DNA of 60,726 bases from Campylobacter majalis (GTDB lineage: Bacteria; Campylobacterota; Campylobacteria; Campylobacterales; Campylobacteraceae), in assembly GCF_905120465.1 (NCBI RefSeq), contig NZ_CAJHOF010000011.1:1-60726 (forward strand). Reading direction: 5' to 3'. Below the pieces are notes generated by a model, which saw only the letters and a program-made list of their open reading frames with translations, did no database searches and was not told the origin of the DNA. Positions 1-10,184 of the stretch are shown piece by piece; position 1 is the first letter of the stretch; every line of letters begins with the position of its first letter. Made by a program: the position numbers and the translations under genes.

Positions 1-259
1 TTGGTTTTACCTTATTTCCCTTTATACGACTAGCTTTAAAATAGCTTTTATTAAGCTTTATGCTACTGATGATAATCTTATCAAATTTAGCTTTCTGGTA
101 TTTATAAATTTTAGTTTTAAAATCATAAATAGCAATTGATTGTATTATGATTTATATTTAATAATTTGCTTATTAAAGTAGTATTTGTATTATAACAGAA
201 GTGAAAAATAGTTTTTTAATTTTATAAGTGTTTAAAGTATTATTGTTTGGTGTTTTTGT
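1..259. other. AT-rich stretch with no gene seen
   Basis: This stretch lies beyond the 3' end of the adhesin gene and the G17 tract. I see no credible reading frame, RNA gene or repeat in it. A type I secretion system for the adhesin might lie off the left edge, but nothing here shows that. Confidence 0.4.
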
Positions 260-276
260 GGGGGGGGGGGGGGGGG
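260..276. repeat. Homopolymeric G17 tract
   Basis: Seventeen consecutive G on the plus strand, about 35 bases past the stop of the minus-strand adhesin gene and directly after its terminator hairpin. Long G/C tracts of this kind are known phase-variation tracts in Campylobacter. Here the tract is not inside a convincing gene, so any effect would be on transcript 3' ends or on a gene beyond the window. Its exact length may be unreliable. Confidence 0.9.
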
Positions 277-279
277 TGG

Positions 280-307
280 AAAAATGGGCGAGTACAACCC
301 CGCCCAT
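280..307 (-). terminator. Rho-independent terminator of the adhesin gene
   Basis: Inverted repeat atgggcg (284-290) / cgcccat (301-307) with a 10-base loop, five bases past the adhesin stop. Read on the minus strand, the stem is followed by a run of five T (complement of 280-284) and then by the C17 tract. Confidence 0.7.
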
Positions 308-311
308 GAAA

Positions 312-3300
312 TTAGTTAAAATCAGTCTTTACATCATCGCTGATTTGGATATATATAGTCTGACCTTTTTCAGTAGTGCCTTCGTATGCTTTATAGCCAC
401 CATCAGCCTTGACATCGCTAGTCTCTTTCCAGCTACCTTTTATAGTGTCACTGCTATCTCCATCTATCTTTAAGATAGTATTTTTGTTATCAGTGATATC
501 TAGCACGTCTTCAGCTCTGATAGTTAGCTCTATCGCATCACTTGAGCCATTTTTGCCTAGATCTATCTTTTCAAAATTACTTATTTTTTCATCTAGATTA
601 GCCACCTTGCTTAGATCTATACTCTCAGATCTGCCAGCACTAGGCTTGATGACAAGCGTATCATAGCCCTCTCCACCATCTAAAATTTTAGCATCTTTGC
701 CGTAGTAGATAGTGTCGTTACCCTCACCGCCTAGCAACGCATCTGCACCACCCTTACCATCTATAGTATCATTGCCCTTGCCACCAGCTATGACGTCATT
801 GCCAGTTGTGCCTTCTAGCTTATCATCATCACTAGCCGTGCCATAAACTATCTTTTGATAATCAACCGCACTTCCAGCCTTAAGTGTAGTAGTAGCTTCT
901 ACCTTGTCGCCATCAGCATCCGTGATAGAGTATTTGATATCTATCGTCTCAGAGCCGTTGCTTTTAGCTATAGACGCATCTGGCTTATACTCATACGATC
1001 CCTTAGACATATCTAGCGTAAGCTCGCTGCCTGTTTTCATCTTGGCAGTAAATACCGAGCCGTTATGCGAAGTAGCTCTATTGCCATTATCTACTTCATA
1101 GACGGTATATTGGTTATTTGTCGGACTATACACATATGTCATAGTGCCTTGGTTTGTATTTAGCGTGACACTAATATGCAACGAACCATCACCATCAGCA
1201 CCATATTCTATAGCGGTCTTTCCACTAGCTGTGCTATCGCTAGGCTTTAGCGTATCTATGAAGTTGCCCTTTGTAGGTCTAGTAGCTAGTGCTAACTCGC
1301 TAAAGTCTTTAGCATTAGCGTCGCTTTTAGTAGAGCCGTTATATGCTATAGGATTAAGTAGTGGCACACTAGCATCTTCTGATAGCTTAAATGCTTCAGC
1401 ATCTATTTGATTTGCCTCAAGCCAATCTCTCCATGTTTTTTCTTCACTAGCAGATATACCCAAGTCTGATTTTACATCACTTGTAATATCGCGACCATAT
1501 TCATCCGTCCATTTACCATCTTTATCAAAATATATATATCTTATACCAGAAGAATATGTTCCACCAGCGTAAGCAAACTTAAATCTCCCACTCTCATCTT
1601 CGCCGTTTGGATAATATGCAGAAGAATTATGCCATACAACCTTCTCTGCTGTAGTAATAGCTTTATAATTATATAATCCTTCATATCCATCCGAAACAGA
1701 TGGCATACCATCAGAGACGAAATATAGTTTATTGTCCACATCTATACCAGACAGCTTACCATCTTCCTTATATGAATCCATAGTTACTTTCAATGCCGCA
1801 TCGTAGTTAGTGCCAGTCTTGATATTTATACCGCTAGAGTTAGGGTAACCCTTGTCACCATTTTGATATGCCGATGTAAGCTCAGCATGTGTATAGGTCT
1901 TATTAATAAGCTCTTTAGCCTCTTCTACACTTAGCCAAGTCTTGCCGTCTTTACTAGTGATACTTTGTGCCGTTCCTGCAAACATCACTAAATTTACCTT
2001 GACATTATCAGCACCTTTGATGCTATATCCATCCAATAGCTTTAACACACCCTCTTTAGCTGCCGCCAATCTTGTATCAGTCTCTGAATCCTTAATCTTA
2101 GTATCATTCATACCATAAAGCATACTATATGAGTAGTCAAGCACAAGCGTAACGTTTGTCTTAGGATGTTCAAATCCCACAACAACCGCCTGAGTACTAT
2201 CGCTAGTGACGTATGGTGTGTCGTCTATAACGGAGACTTTTACATTCACGTCAGCCGTGCTACCAACTGCATTTTTAGCCACAACTTTAACGTCAATATC
2301 TTTAGAATCTTGACCTTGAATATCATGTTTGATTGGCTGGAGTAATGTAGTCTTAACAACAGGTTTATCGCTACTTGTTGCATCTATACTGATTTCAACA
2401 GCAGTCTTAGTAACGCCATTGTCACTATATGTGCCTATGATTTTTGTTTTATCGTTGTTATCAAACGACCAAGTAATAGGCTTATTGCTAGACGTCTGTA
2501 GTGTATCTGTAGGCAAATCTTTAAACGAATAGGCTATATCCGCTAAGTTACCCTTAGCCGAAAGCTCAGTAGAGTCACTAGTCAATGACGAAGCATCTTT
2601 AAGTCTGCCTGTGCCATCACTTAATCCTTTTTCATAGACAACAACGGCTGGATCTTGAGTATCAAATTCTATACCTTGATCAACAGTTGCGATATCTGTA
2701 TCAGTAGCAACATTGCCTACTTTATCTGTAACAGTAGCCGTAACAGTGACATCTCCAGCTTTTAGCGATGAAGCATCCACGTTAGAAACAGACCACTTGC
2801 CACCATCTGTAACATTAGCTTTTGCTGTCACTGTGGTGCCATCAGCATCTTTTAGTATTATAGTAATCTCTTGTCCGGCTTCAACCCCATCAGTTGTACC
2901 ACTAATAGTAAAGCCTGACTTCTCAACCGTATTGATAGTAGCATATTTATCAGTATCGCCCGTATCTGCTCCTATTTGATTCTCTCCTGCGATGTGAGTG
3001 ATGTCGATAGTAGCGTGGGTGTCTATGCTATAACCATCTTTAGCTGTTATATTGTTATCATTACCAGCTGTATCTTTTGCTTGATATGTAGCTACAACTT
3101 CTGGCTTGGACGTCTCGTCTAGTGTTTTTCCAGTGCTGTCTTTGATGAAGTTTTCAGTAGGAACTTCTACTGTATATGCAAAGCCGCTTTCTTTGCTTCC
3201 TTGCAAGGTTGCTTCTACTGGGGCATTTCCATTTACAGAGATCATTACTTTATCACCAGCATTAACAACTATATCACTACCAACATCTAGCGTTCCAGTT

Positions 3301-5621
3301 ACAGTTTGTTTGTCTGCTTTAGCTTCTTCAGCTGTTAATACATCATCTCCATTAATTGTGTCGTATTTAACTGTTAGCTTCACATCGTTAGCTTGTTCTG
3401 GATCGTTTGGATCTGGTTTAGTATTTGGAGTTGGGTCTTCTCTAGGTCCTTCAATATCCACACCATATGCCCTAGTAACATCTACATCACCTTTGTTACC
3501 AGCTTTATCAGTAATGTCGGCTAATGCATTAACGCCTTTGTCTTTACCAGCTATTAGCTCTTGTACAGGTACATCTACTGAGTATGTAAATTTACCATTG
3601 CCATTATCTGTTACTTTAGCCTCATAAGGCTTATCATTTACAGTTACAATTACCTTATCTAATGTTCCACCATTTCTAACATCTTGACTATCTACTTCAC
3701 CAGTTATAGTTATATCTTTCCCTGACTCTTTTTCTTTAACATCAATTAAGTCATCACCTGCAATTGCATTAATAGAAATTTCATTTCCTGAGTTGTCTTT
3801 ATCTTTAACTGGATCTTCAGGTTTTTCTGGAGTTTGTGGCTCATCTGGTGTATTTACTGGGTTATCAGGACTATGTGGATCTTCGCCATCATCATCACCT
3901 GGCTTAGTAACATCAGCAGTATAGTCTGTTTTAGCATCTATATCTGTAGTATTACCTACTTTATCTTTAGCATTATATACAGCTTTAATCTCTTTAGGAT
4001 CGACTATATCTGTTTTTCCATCAGTAAATTCTTTAGTAGGAACTTTTAGTTCATATGTATAGCCACCATTATTATCAGGTGTTATATTAGCATCCCCCAC
4101 TTTTTTGCCATCTACATATATAGCTACTGTATCACCTGGATTAATAACTATCTCACCACCAGCTTTTAGTGTGCCAGTGATTGTTTGAGTCTCTTCTTGT
4201 GCTTCGCTTACGTTGATAATTCTATCTCCGCTTGTAGTTTTATAATCTATAGTTAATAAAACCTCTTTGCCTATTGGATCAGTGTTTGGAGTGTTATCTG
4301 GAATAGGTCCATCTAAAACAACACTGTATGTATTTTTAGCAGGAATTGTAGCTTCATTACCTGACTTATCTACTGCATTATACTCAGCCTTTATCTCTCC
4401 AGTTTTTCCATTGTCATTACCATTACTAAATTTATCAGTAGGAATGTTTTCAAGAGTGTATGTATAGCCACCATTATTATCAGATTGAACTGTAGCTTTA
4501 CCTACCTCTGCTCCATCTACATATATAGTTACTGTATCAACACCTGGCTTAACAACTATGTCAGCACCAACATGAAGTGTTCCTGTGATAGTCTCAGCAT
4601 CTTTGCCATCATTGATTTCTGATTTAGATATGATATTGTCTTTTCCGTCTGCTGATTCTAGTTTAACTGTTAAATTTACATCATTGTCATCATCTGGGTT
4701 ATTTGGATCTGGTTTGGTATCTGGAGTTGGATCTTCTTTAGGTCCTTCAAAATCTGTTTTGATTGGTTTAGTATTTGGAGTTCCTGGATTATTTGGCGTG
4801 TCTATTCTGACTGTGACTGGCGTCTCTCCATTTGGTTTAATAGGCACATTTGGCACATCTACTTCTTTTGGAGGATTACCAGGATTTTTTGGATCTTCTG
4901 GAACCACTTGGGTCACTGGGTCACCCTCTGGTGTTGTTATCACTATAGTATCACCAGGTCTTACGTCATTTGGTATCAGAACCCTTACTGTTGTTTTGTC
5001 TTGAGTATTATCACCACCATTTTCTGTTTTATTTTCATTGATACTTATCGTACCATCTTTATTTTTATCTTCTGGAAAATAAAAATCTGGGGCACTTGGT
5101 ATTCTGTTATCTACTATATCAACACTTATTCCACCCAAGCTACCATCTGATTCTAGCGATCTAAATACATCTGTAAGTCCAGCACCAACAGAGCCTAAAC
5201 CTCTGCCATCAGCATATACGTTTGAGTAGTGACCGCCTTGTGCAAATACACTATCATTTAGCATACCAACACCATCGCCACCTGCACCAGTATCACCACC
5301 TGCTGCCGTTTCTTCTAATTGACTTAAGTCTTCACCTGCCAAAATCGCTCTTTGTAAATCGCTTAAATCAGCAACAGCATCAGTTCCAAAGCTTGTGTTG
5401 TCTGAAGTGCTTTGATCTACGCTTATAGTGTCGTTTTCAAGGATACTTAAATCATTGCCATTATCCATAGACAATACAGCATTTGAGCCTAACCCTTGAG
5501 TTTTAACAACCTCTCCTAAATATATAGCGTCTCCTGCTTGGAGCACTCTTTCATTGCCGTTTGCATCAACTGCTACGACAACGCCTGAAGTTTGTTTAAC
5601 TATGCCAACTTGAGTAGCCAT
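312..5621 (-). CDS. Giant retention-module adhesin with Ig-like repeats, VWA domain and RTX repeats
   Basis: 1769-residue surface protein of the LapA/BapA type. Residues 1 to about 105 resemble the N-terminal retention module (start MATQVGIVKQTSGVVVAVDA). T105-A-A-G108 matches the di-alanine site that LapG-type periplasmic proteases cut in LapA. Residues about 190-1000 hold four or five Ig-like repeats of roughly 120 residues with TITGTL, GGYTYTL-type and DKxGN motifs. The acidic Pro-rich linker GPKEDPTPDTKPDPN recurs nearly unchanged, with matching DNA near 3.38-3.45 kb and 4.67-4.75 kb. A VWA domain with a MIDAS-like DYSYS lies near residues 1158-1350, and RTX nonapeptides (GGKGNDTI type) near 1590-1640, followed by a C-terminal segment expected to carry the type I secretion signal. 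There is no Sec signal, as usual for type I substrates. By family analogy it is held in the outer membrane and released by proteolysis. No secretion or LapD/LapG genes are in the window. Confidence 0.88.
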   Translation of the reverse strand: MATQVGIVKQTSGVVVAVDANGNERVLQAGDAIYLGEVVKTQGLGSNAVLSMDNGNDLSILENDTISVDQSTSDNTSFGTDAVADLSDLQRAILAGEDLSQLEETAAGGDTGAGGDGVGMLNDSVFAQGGHYSNVYADGRGLGSVGAGLTDVFRSLESDGSLGGISVDIVDNRIPSAPDFYFPEDKNKDGTISINENKTENGGDNTQDKTTVRVLIPNDVRPGDTIVITTPEGDPVTQVVPEDPKNPGNPPKEVDVPNVPIKPNGETPVTVRIDTPNNPGTPNTKPIKTDFEGPKEDPTPDTKPDPNNPDDDNDVNLTVKLESADGKDNIISKSEINDGKDAETITGTLHVGADIVVKPGVDTVTIYVDGAEVGKATVQSDNNGGYTYTLENIPTDKFSNGNDNGKTGEIKAEYNAVDKSGNEATIPAKNTYSVVLDGPIPDNTPNTDPIGKEVLLTIDYKTTSGDRIINVSEAQEETQTITGTLKAGGEIVINPGDTVAIYVDGKKVGDANITPDNNGGYTYELKVPTKEFTDGKTDIVDPKEIKAVYNAKDKVGNTTDIDAKTDYTADVTKPGDDDGEDPHSPDNPVNTPDEPQTPEKPEDPVKDKDNSGNEISINAIAGDDLIDVKEKESGKDITITGEVDSQDVRNGGTLDKVIVTVNDKPYEAKVTDNGNGKFTYSVDVPVQELIAGKDKGVNALADITDKAGNKGDVDVTRAYGVDIEGPREDPTPNTKPDPNDPEQANDVKLTVKYDTINGDDVLTAEEAKADKQTVTGTLDVGSDIVVNAGDKVMISVNGNAPVEATLQGSKESGFAYTVEVPTENFIKDSTGKTLDETSKPEVVATYQAKDTAGNDNNITAKDGYSIDTHATIDITHIAGENQIGADTGDTDKYATINTVEKSGFTISGTTDGVEAGQEITIILKDADGTTVTAKANVTDGGKWSVSNVDASSLKAGDVTVTATVTDKVGNVATDTDIATVDQGIEFDTQDPAVVVYEKGLSDGTGRLKDASSLTSDSTELSAKGNLADIAYSFKDLPTDTLQTSSNKPITWSFDNNDKTKIIGTYSDNGVTKTAVEISIDATSSDKPVVKTTLLQPIKHDIQGQDSKDIDVKVVAKNAVGSTADVNVKVSVIDDTPYVTSDSTQAVVVGFEHPKTNVTLVLDYSYSMLYGMNDTKIKDSETDTRLAAAKEGVLKLLDGYSIKGADNVKVNLVMFAGTAQSITSKDGKTWLSVEEAKELINKTYTHAELTSAYQNGDKGYPNSSGINIKTGTNYDAALKVTMDSYKEDGKLSGIDVDNKLYFVSDGMPSVSDGYEGLYNYKAITTAEKVVWHNSSAYYPNGEDESGRFKFAYAGGTYSSGIRYIYFDKDGKWTDEYGRDITSDVKSDLGISASEEKTWRDWLEANQIDAEAFKLSEDASVPLLNPIAYNGSTKSDANAKDFSELALATRPTKGNFIDTLKPSDSTASGKTAIEYGADGDGSLHISVTLNTNQGTMTYVYSPTNNQYTVYEVDNGNRATSHNGSVFTAKMKTGSELTLDMSKGSYEYKPDASIAKSNGSETIDIKYSITDADGDKVEATTTLKAGSAVDYQKIVYGTASDDDKLEGTTGNDVIAGGKGNDTIDGKGGADALLGGEGNDTIYYGKDAKILDGGEGYDTLVIKPSAGRSESIDLSKVANLDEKISNFEKIDLGKNGSSDAIELTIRAEDVLDITDNKNTILKIDGDSSDTIKGSWKETSDVKADGGYKAYEGTTEKGQTIYIQISDDVKTDFN

Positions 5622-5746
5622 AATCTATCCTTTCATAAATTTGAAAATTTTATACGATTATATCCAAAGACAAAGTCACATGTCTATTGTACTTGGATAC
5701 AATATTGTGTCATTAAGCACAAGTTAATTCTAACACCATCTTACTT

Positions 5747-5781
5747 GTAATAATTTTAATTATCAAAAATAAAATTATTAC
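5747..5781. promoter_or_regulatory. Inverted repeat in the adhesin/exporter divergent region
   Basis: Perfect 11-bp inverted repeat gtaataatttt (5747-5757) / aaaattattac (5771-5781) with a 13-base spacer, in the 203-bp region between the divergent adhesin and exporter genes, 44 bp before the exporter start. It could be an operator or part of a promoter. The AT-rich sequence makes chance palindromes more likely. Confidence 0.3.
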
Positions 5782-5824
5782 ATTAATAAATTTTAAATAA
5801 GTTTTATTTGCTAAAATTTGAAGC

Positions 5825-7000
5825 ATGACAAAAAACAGCAAAATTTCAAATATGCATATTTTCATCACGCTTTGTTGCCTAATGGCATTTACGTCTGTTT
5901 CGGTCGATATCTATCTGCCAGCCATTCCGATGATGTCTGATAAACTTAATGGCGAAGCAGAGCTTAGCGTAGGAGCATTTTTAATAGGATTTAGTTTAGC
6001 TGGACTTATATGGGGGCCAATAAGCGATATGATTGGCCGCAAAAAGCCGTTAATTATCGGAGTGCTAATATTTATAATTGGCTCTGCTGGATGTGCTATA
6101 TCTACAAGTATTAATGAGCTAATAGCATGGCGAATAATCCAAGCCATAGGTGCTAGCACTGGTCCTATGTTGGCACGTGCAATGGTGCGAGATATGTATA
6201 ATAAGACCAAAGGTGCATCTGTGATGTCTATGATTTTTTTCGTGATGGCAATCGCACCGATTTTAGGTCCAGTAATTGGTGGCTGGGTAATTAAATTTTA
6301 TACGTGGAATATGCTATTTTGGTTGCTTTTTGTTTTTGGTGTTGTGATATTTTTCTTAGTATTATTCATACCAGAAACGTTAAATCCAGAAAAAAAACAA
6401 AACAATCTAAAAACAGCCTTTTTAAACTACACTTGGCTACTAAAAAACAAGCCATTTATGCGTTATTGTATATGCGTTATGTTTTTTTATACTGGGCTTT
6501 ACGTATTCGTGATAGGCTCAGCACATATTTATATTAACACTTACGGCATAAGTGAGCAAGAATACGGCTACTATTTTGCAATTAACATAATAGGTATCAT
6601 GCTATCTAGCTTAGCAAATCGCTTGTTAGTTAAGAAATTTTGCCTTGACAGCATCCTTAAAGTAGCATTAAGTATTTCATTAATGGGTGCAATTGCCCTA
6701 GTTTTTAGTGCTTTTTTAGACCTTGGGTTATTGGCGATCGTAATTAGCGTGTTTTTTATATTTTCACTAAATGGCATAATTGTGCCGTGCATCATCGCTC
6801 AAGCATTAGACAAAGCCACTCATATTGCTGGTTTGGCATCTGCATTAATTGGCTCATTACAATACGCAAGTGGTATATTTTCATCAATACTTTTTGTATT
6901 AATCAAGCATAATAATGTAACTCAATTTTGCATAATGATTTTTACATTTATAGTCTTAGCATGTTTAAGTATTTTTACAAAAGTAAAATTTAAGCTATAA
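5825..7000 (+). CDS. Bcr/CflA-family MFS multidrug exporter
   Basis: 391-residue inner-membrane transporter with about 12 hydrophobic segments, the expected length for the Bcr/CflA branch of the major facilitator superfamily (drug:H+ antiport). Visible family features are DIYLPAIP in the first helix, the loop 2-3 signature GPISDMIGRKKP near residues 63-75, and helix 4 R-x-I-Q-A-I-G-A-S-T. It is divergent from the adhesin gene and 23 bp upstream of the MalY/PatB lyase, so the two may be cotranscribed. Family members export bicyclomycin, chloramphenicol, sulphonamides or cysteine; the substrate cannot be told here, although the neighbouring C-S lyase makes a sulphur amino acid worth considering. 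Confidence 0.85.
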   Translation: MTKNSKISNMHIFITLCCLMAFTSVSVDIYLPAIPMMSDKLNGEAELSVGAFLIGFSLAGLIWGPISDMIGRKKPLIIGVLIFIIGSAGCAISTSINELIAWRIIQAIGASTGPMLARAMVRDMYNKTKGASVMSMIFFVMAIAPILGPVIGGWVIKFYTWNMLFWLLFVFGVVIFFLVLFIPETLNPEKKQNNLKTAFLNYTWLLKNKPFMRYCICVMFFYTGLYVFVIGSAHIYINTYGISEQEYGYYFAINIIGIMLSSLANRLLVKKFCLDSILKVALSISLMGAIALVFSAFLDLGLLAIVISVFFIFSLNGIIVPCIIAQALDKATHIAGLASALIGSLQYASGIFSSILFVLIKHNNVTQFCIMIFTFIVLACLSIFTKVKFKL

Positions 7001-7023
7001 TACAAAAACTCCAAAGGATAAAG

Positions 7024-8184
7024 ATGCCAAAATATGATTTTGATACTATAATTAATCGCCGCGACACAAATTGCCTAAAATGGGACGTAAGCAAAAACGA
7101 ACTGCCTATGTGGGTGGCCGATATGGACTTTAAAGTAGCTCCAGCCATCATTAAAACCATGCAAAACACGCTAAATTTAGGCGTATTTGGATATACAAAA
7201 ACGCCAGACAAATGGTATAGAGCATATCAAAACTGGTGGAAAAAACACCATAATTTTCACATCAAAAAAGAGTGGTTAAGCTTTATAAACGGTATAGTTC
7301 CTGCTATAAATTTTGCCATACAATTACTATGCGATAAAAATGATAACGTGCTTGTTCAAAGCCCTGTTTATCATGTGTTTTATAGGATTATAGAACAAAA
7401 TGGCGTAAATATAGTGCAAAATGAGTTAGAAATCGGCAAAAATGGCTATGAGATAGACTGGCAAGATTTCGAAAAAAAGCTAAGCGATGAAAAAACAAAA
7501 ATTTTCATACTTTGCAACCCACACAATCCAATAGGAAAAATTTGGGATGAGACTACGCTTGAGAAAATGGGCAAACTTTGCCATAAATATGGCGTAACAG
7601 TTCTGTCCGATGAGATACACTGCGATCTAATTACTCCTGGTTTAAAATACACGCCATTTGCTAAAGTAAATGACACAAACGCACAAATTTCTGTCACGTA
7701 TATCTCACCAACTAAAGCATTTAACATAGCAGGTATTCAAAGTGCTGCCGTTTGCACTCCAAATAAAAACTTACGCAAAATTTTACACACAAAATATGCT
7801 CAAAATTCTCTATGTGAAAACAATATCTTTGCCGCTGATGTCGCTATAGCCGCATTTAATCACAGCAAAGAGTGGCTAGATGAATTAAATGCATATTTAG
7901 AGCAAAACAAACAGATAGTAAAAGAATTTATCAAAACAGAGTTAAAGGGCGTTAAAGTCTATCCGTGTGATGCTACCTACCTAATGTGGCTTGAGTTTGA
8001 AAATTTCAAAGCAGATGATGAAATTGCAAAAAAAATACGTGAAATTTCAGGGCTTTATCTATCAAGCGGAGAGCAGTTTAAAGCTGGAGATAAAAGCTTT
8101 GCTAGGCTAAATATAGCAACACCAAAAGAGATTTTAAAAGATGGATTAAACAGACTAAAAATCGCTATACAAAAGCTAAGCTAA
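7024..8184 (+). CDS. MalY/PatB-family PLP-dependent C-S beta-lyase
   Basis: 386-residue fold-type I aminotransferase-like enzyme. Family features seen: the N-terminal motif LPMWVADMDF, NPHNPIGK (PLP contact), LSDEIHCDL, and the Schiff-base lysine in SPTKAFNIAG. Known members (MalY, PatB) cleave cystathionine or cysteine-S-conjugates to thiol, pyruvate and ammonia in the cytosol. An aaagga RBS lies just before the ATG. The gene follows the exporter closely, and its stop overlaps the stop of the convergent fliI. The family assignment is firm; the physiological substrate is not. Confidence 0.85.
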   Translation: MPKYDFDTIINRRDTNCLKWDVSKNELPMWVADMDFKVAPAIIKTMQNTLNLGVFGYTKTPDKWYRAYQNWWKKHHNFHIKKEWLSFINGIVPAINFAIQLLCDKNDNVLVQSPVYHVFYRIIEQNGVNIVQNELEIGKNGYEIDWQDFEKKLSDEKTKIFILCNPHNPIGKIWDETTLEKMGKLCHKYGVTVLSDEIHCDLITPGLKYTPFAKVNDTNAQISVTYISPTKAFNIAGIQSAAVCTPNKNLRKILHTKYAQNSLCENNIFAADVAIAAFNHSKEWLDELNAYLEQNKQIVKEFIKTELKGVKVYPCDATYLMWLEFENFKADDEIAKKIREISGLYLSSGEQFKAGDKSFARLNIATPKEILKDGLNRLKIAIQKLS

Positions 8185-9491
8185 TCATTTATCTTAGCAA
8201 GTAGCGATTTAATATCATCAAAGCTAAAATTTTCATCAGAATCTTGACGTAAAAAATCGTAAAAAAACTCTTTTTTAGCAATTGCCATATCAAGGTCTTT
8301 GTCGTTACCGCGTTGATATGCACCGATACGAAGCAAGACTTCATTTTCTTTTAATAACGCATACAAACGCTTAAACATCATTGCATTTTGGCGATGCGTT
8401 TGATCAATAACATCGCTCATAACACGAGAAGCTGAGTTTTGAATATTTATAGGCGGATACACGCCATAGTCTGTTAAATCACGACTTAACACAATATGCC
8501 CATCTAGTATAGAGCGACTTTGATCGGCTATTGGATCGCTCATATCATCGCCTTCAACAAGCACTGTAAAAAACGCCGTTATACTACCCTTGCCCTCTTC
8601 TTTGCCTGCTCTTTCCATGAGTTGTGGCAACAACATAAGCGAACTTGGCGGATAACCCTTAGATGTCGGTGGTTCGCCTAAACTTAGCCCTATTTCACGC
8701 TGTGCCATGGCAAATCTCGTAACACTATCCATGATAAACAAAACATCTTTGCCCTGTTCTTTAAAATACTCAGCCACACTCATCGCACAAAAAGCACCGT
8801 ATTTTCGCATCAAAGCACTATCATCAGAAGTCGCTACGATAATTATCGTGCCTGTTAGATCGCCTTTTAAATTTTTCTCGATAAACTCAGGCACTTCGCG
8901 ACCTCTCTCGCCGATAAGTGCGACAACTTTTATCGAAGCATTTGTATTTTTTACTATCATTCCCATAAGTGTTGATTTACCGACACCAGAACCAGCAAAA
9001 ATCCCTAGTTTTTGCCCCCTGCCACAAGTTAAAAGCCCATCAATTGCCTTTATGCCAACATTAAAAGGCTCATTTATAAGCCCCCTTTTCATGGCATCTA
9101 TCGGTGCTTTCATGATTGGCATACTATCGCTTAAGTGCATCTCGCCTTTGCCATCAATTGGTCGCATAAATGGATCTACAACACGTCCTAAAAGCCCATC
9201 TCCAACAGGTATGCTCATGCCCTGATCGCTCTCATAAACAAAATCGCCTATCTTAAACCCTTCAACAAATCCAAATGGGCTAATATAGGCATTTTGGCTT
9301 GTGATTTGAGTAACCATTGCAAGTCCAGTTTTACTTTTATCTTTGCTTGAAATTTTAACCACATCGCCAATACTTGCCCTTAAACCACTTACTTCAATGG
9401 TAGTTGGGGTTATTTTGGTTATTACGCCAAATATATTGCTTAAATTTACATTTTCGTCATTTAATCTTGATTTTAGGCGTAAAAGACTCAA
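8181..9491 (-). CDS. fliI: Flagellum-specific ATPase FliI
   Basis: 436 residues, the normal length for FliI, the cytoplasmic hexameric ATPase that delivers export substrates to the flagellar type III secretion gate. It resembles the F1 beta subunit. Walker A is GSGVGKST near residue 167, Walker B is the VLFIMDS segment, and the family-typical [14 protein letters not shown] follows. Type III ATPases are told from F1 subunits by this GxxPxxxGYPPS region. Its start overlaps the folE stop by 4 bp, so folE-fliI probably form one minus-strand transcript. Confidence 0.95.
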   Translation of the reverse strand: MSLLRLKSRLNDENVNLSNIFGVITKITPTTIEVSGLRASIGDVVKISSKDKSKTGLAMVTQITSQNAYISPFGFVEGFKIGDFVYESDQGMSIPVGDGLLGRVVDPFMRPIDGKGEMHLSDSMPIMKAPIDAMKRGLINEPFNVGIKAIDGLLTCGRGQKLGIFAGSGVGKSTLMGMIVKNTNASIKVVALIGERGREVPEFIEKNLKGDLTGTIIIVATSDDSALMRKYGAFCAMSVAEYFKEQGKDVLFIMDSVTRFAMAQREIGLSLGEPPTSKGYPPSSLMLLPQLMERAGKEEGKGSITAFFTVLVEGDDMSDPIADQSRSILDGHIVLSRDLTDYGVYPPINIQNSASRVMSDVIDQTHRQNAMMFKRLYALLKENEVLLRIGAYQRGNDKDLDMAIAKKEFFYDFLRQDSDENFSFDDIKSLLAKIND

Positions 9492-10060
9492 AAATGAACC
9501 TCTTTTGGAGAATTTATAAGAGAGAAAAACTCTCGTCTTGTGTCAGCATTTTTGATAAATGCTCCACGCAATGCCGATGTAGTCGTAGTTGAGTTAATTT
9601 TTTGAACACCACGCATCTCAACACACATATGACGTGCTTCTACCACGACCGCTACACCTTTTGGTTTTATTACATCTTGCAATGCTTGTGCAATTTGCTC
9701 AGTCATTTGCTCTTGTATTTGAAGACGTCTTGCAAAAATATCTACCATGCGAGGAATTTTACTAAGTCCAACAACTTTTCCATTTGGAATATAACCTACA
9801 TGAACACGCCCTATTATAGGAAGCATATGATGCTCACATAAGCTATAAAATTCAATATCACGCACTAAAACCATTTCGTTATTGCTACTTTCAAACAATG
9901 CATCACCAAGCACCTCTAGCGGATCTTGTTTGTATCCTGATGTAAGAAACTGATATGCCTTAAATACACGCTCAGGCGTTTTAATAAGTCCTTCGCGGTT
10001 TATATCTTCACCAATTATGCTTAATATATTTTTTACAGAATTTTCAAAACTTTCTTGCAT
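9488..10060 (-). CDS. folE: GTP cyclohydrolase I
   Basis: 190 residues, typical for the single-domain type IA enzyme that converts GTP to 7,8-dihydroneopterin triphosphate, the first step of folate (and in some bacteria queuosine) synthesis. Zinc and active-site residues are visible: CEHHMLP with Cys and His ligands, the second Cys in HMCVEMRG, and the substrate-binding GLSKIPR. The gene is first in a pair with fliI (4-bp overlap) and divergent from ilvE, with 124 bp between them. Confidence 0.95.
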   Translation of the reverse strand: MQESFENSVKNILSIIGEDINREGLIKTPERVFKAYQFLTSGYKQDPLEVLGDALFESSNNEMVLVRDIEFYSLCEHHMLPIIGRVHVGYIPNGKVVGLSKIPRMVDIFARRLQIQEQMTEQIAQALQDVIKPKGVAVVVEARHMCVEMRGVQKINSTTTTSALRGAFIKNADTRREFFSLINSPKEVHF

Positions 10061-10184
10061 GAGTTTATCCTTATTAAAAAGCTGATTTTATATTAAGTAT
10101 GCTTAAAATTCTCACATTTTTTATATGATATTTTAAACTTTATTTTGATAAACTCGCAAGAATTTTAATTTTGAAAGGTTTTTA

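Noticed and set aside
228-473. Short plus-strand frame through the G17 tract
   Set aside because: It reads poly-Gly from the G run and then the antisense of the adhesin end; no coding character.
3106-3627. Long plus-strand open frame (173 codons) inside the adhesin gene
   Set aside because: It is antisense to the repeat domains, Ser/Val/Thr-rich as expected for the complement of those repeats, and has no RBS. Several others in 900-5430 are the same kind of shadow.
8707-9225. 172-codon plus-strand frame opposite fliI
   Set aside because: Fully antisense to an intact, well-recognised fliI.
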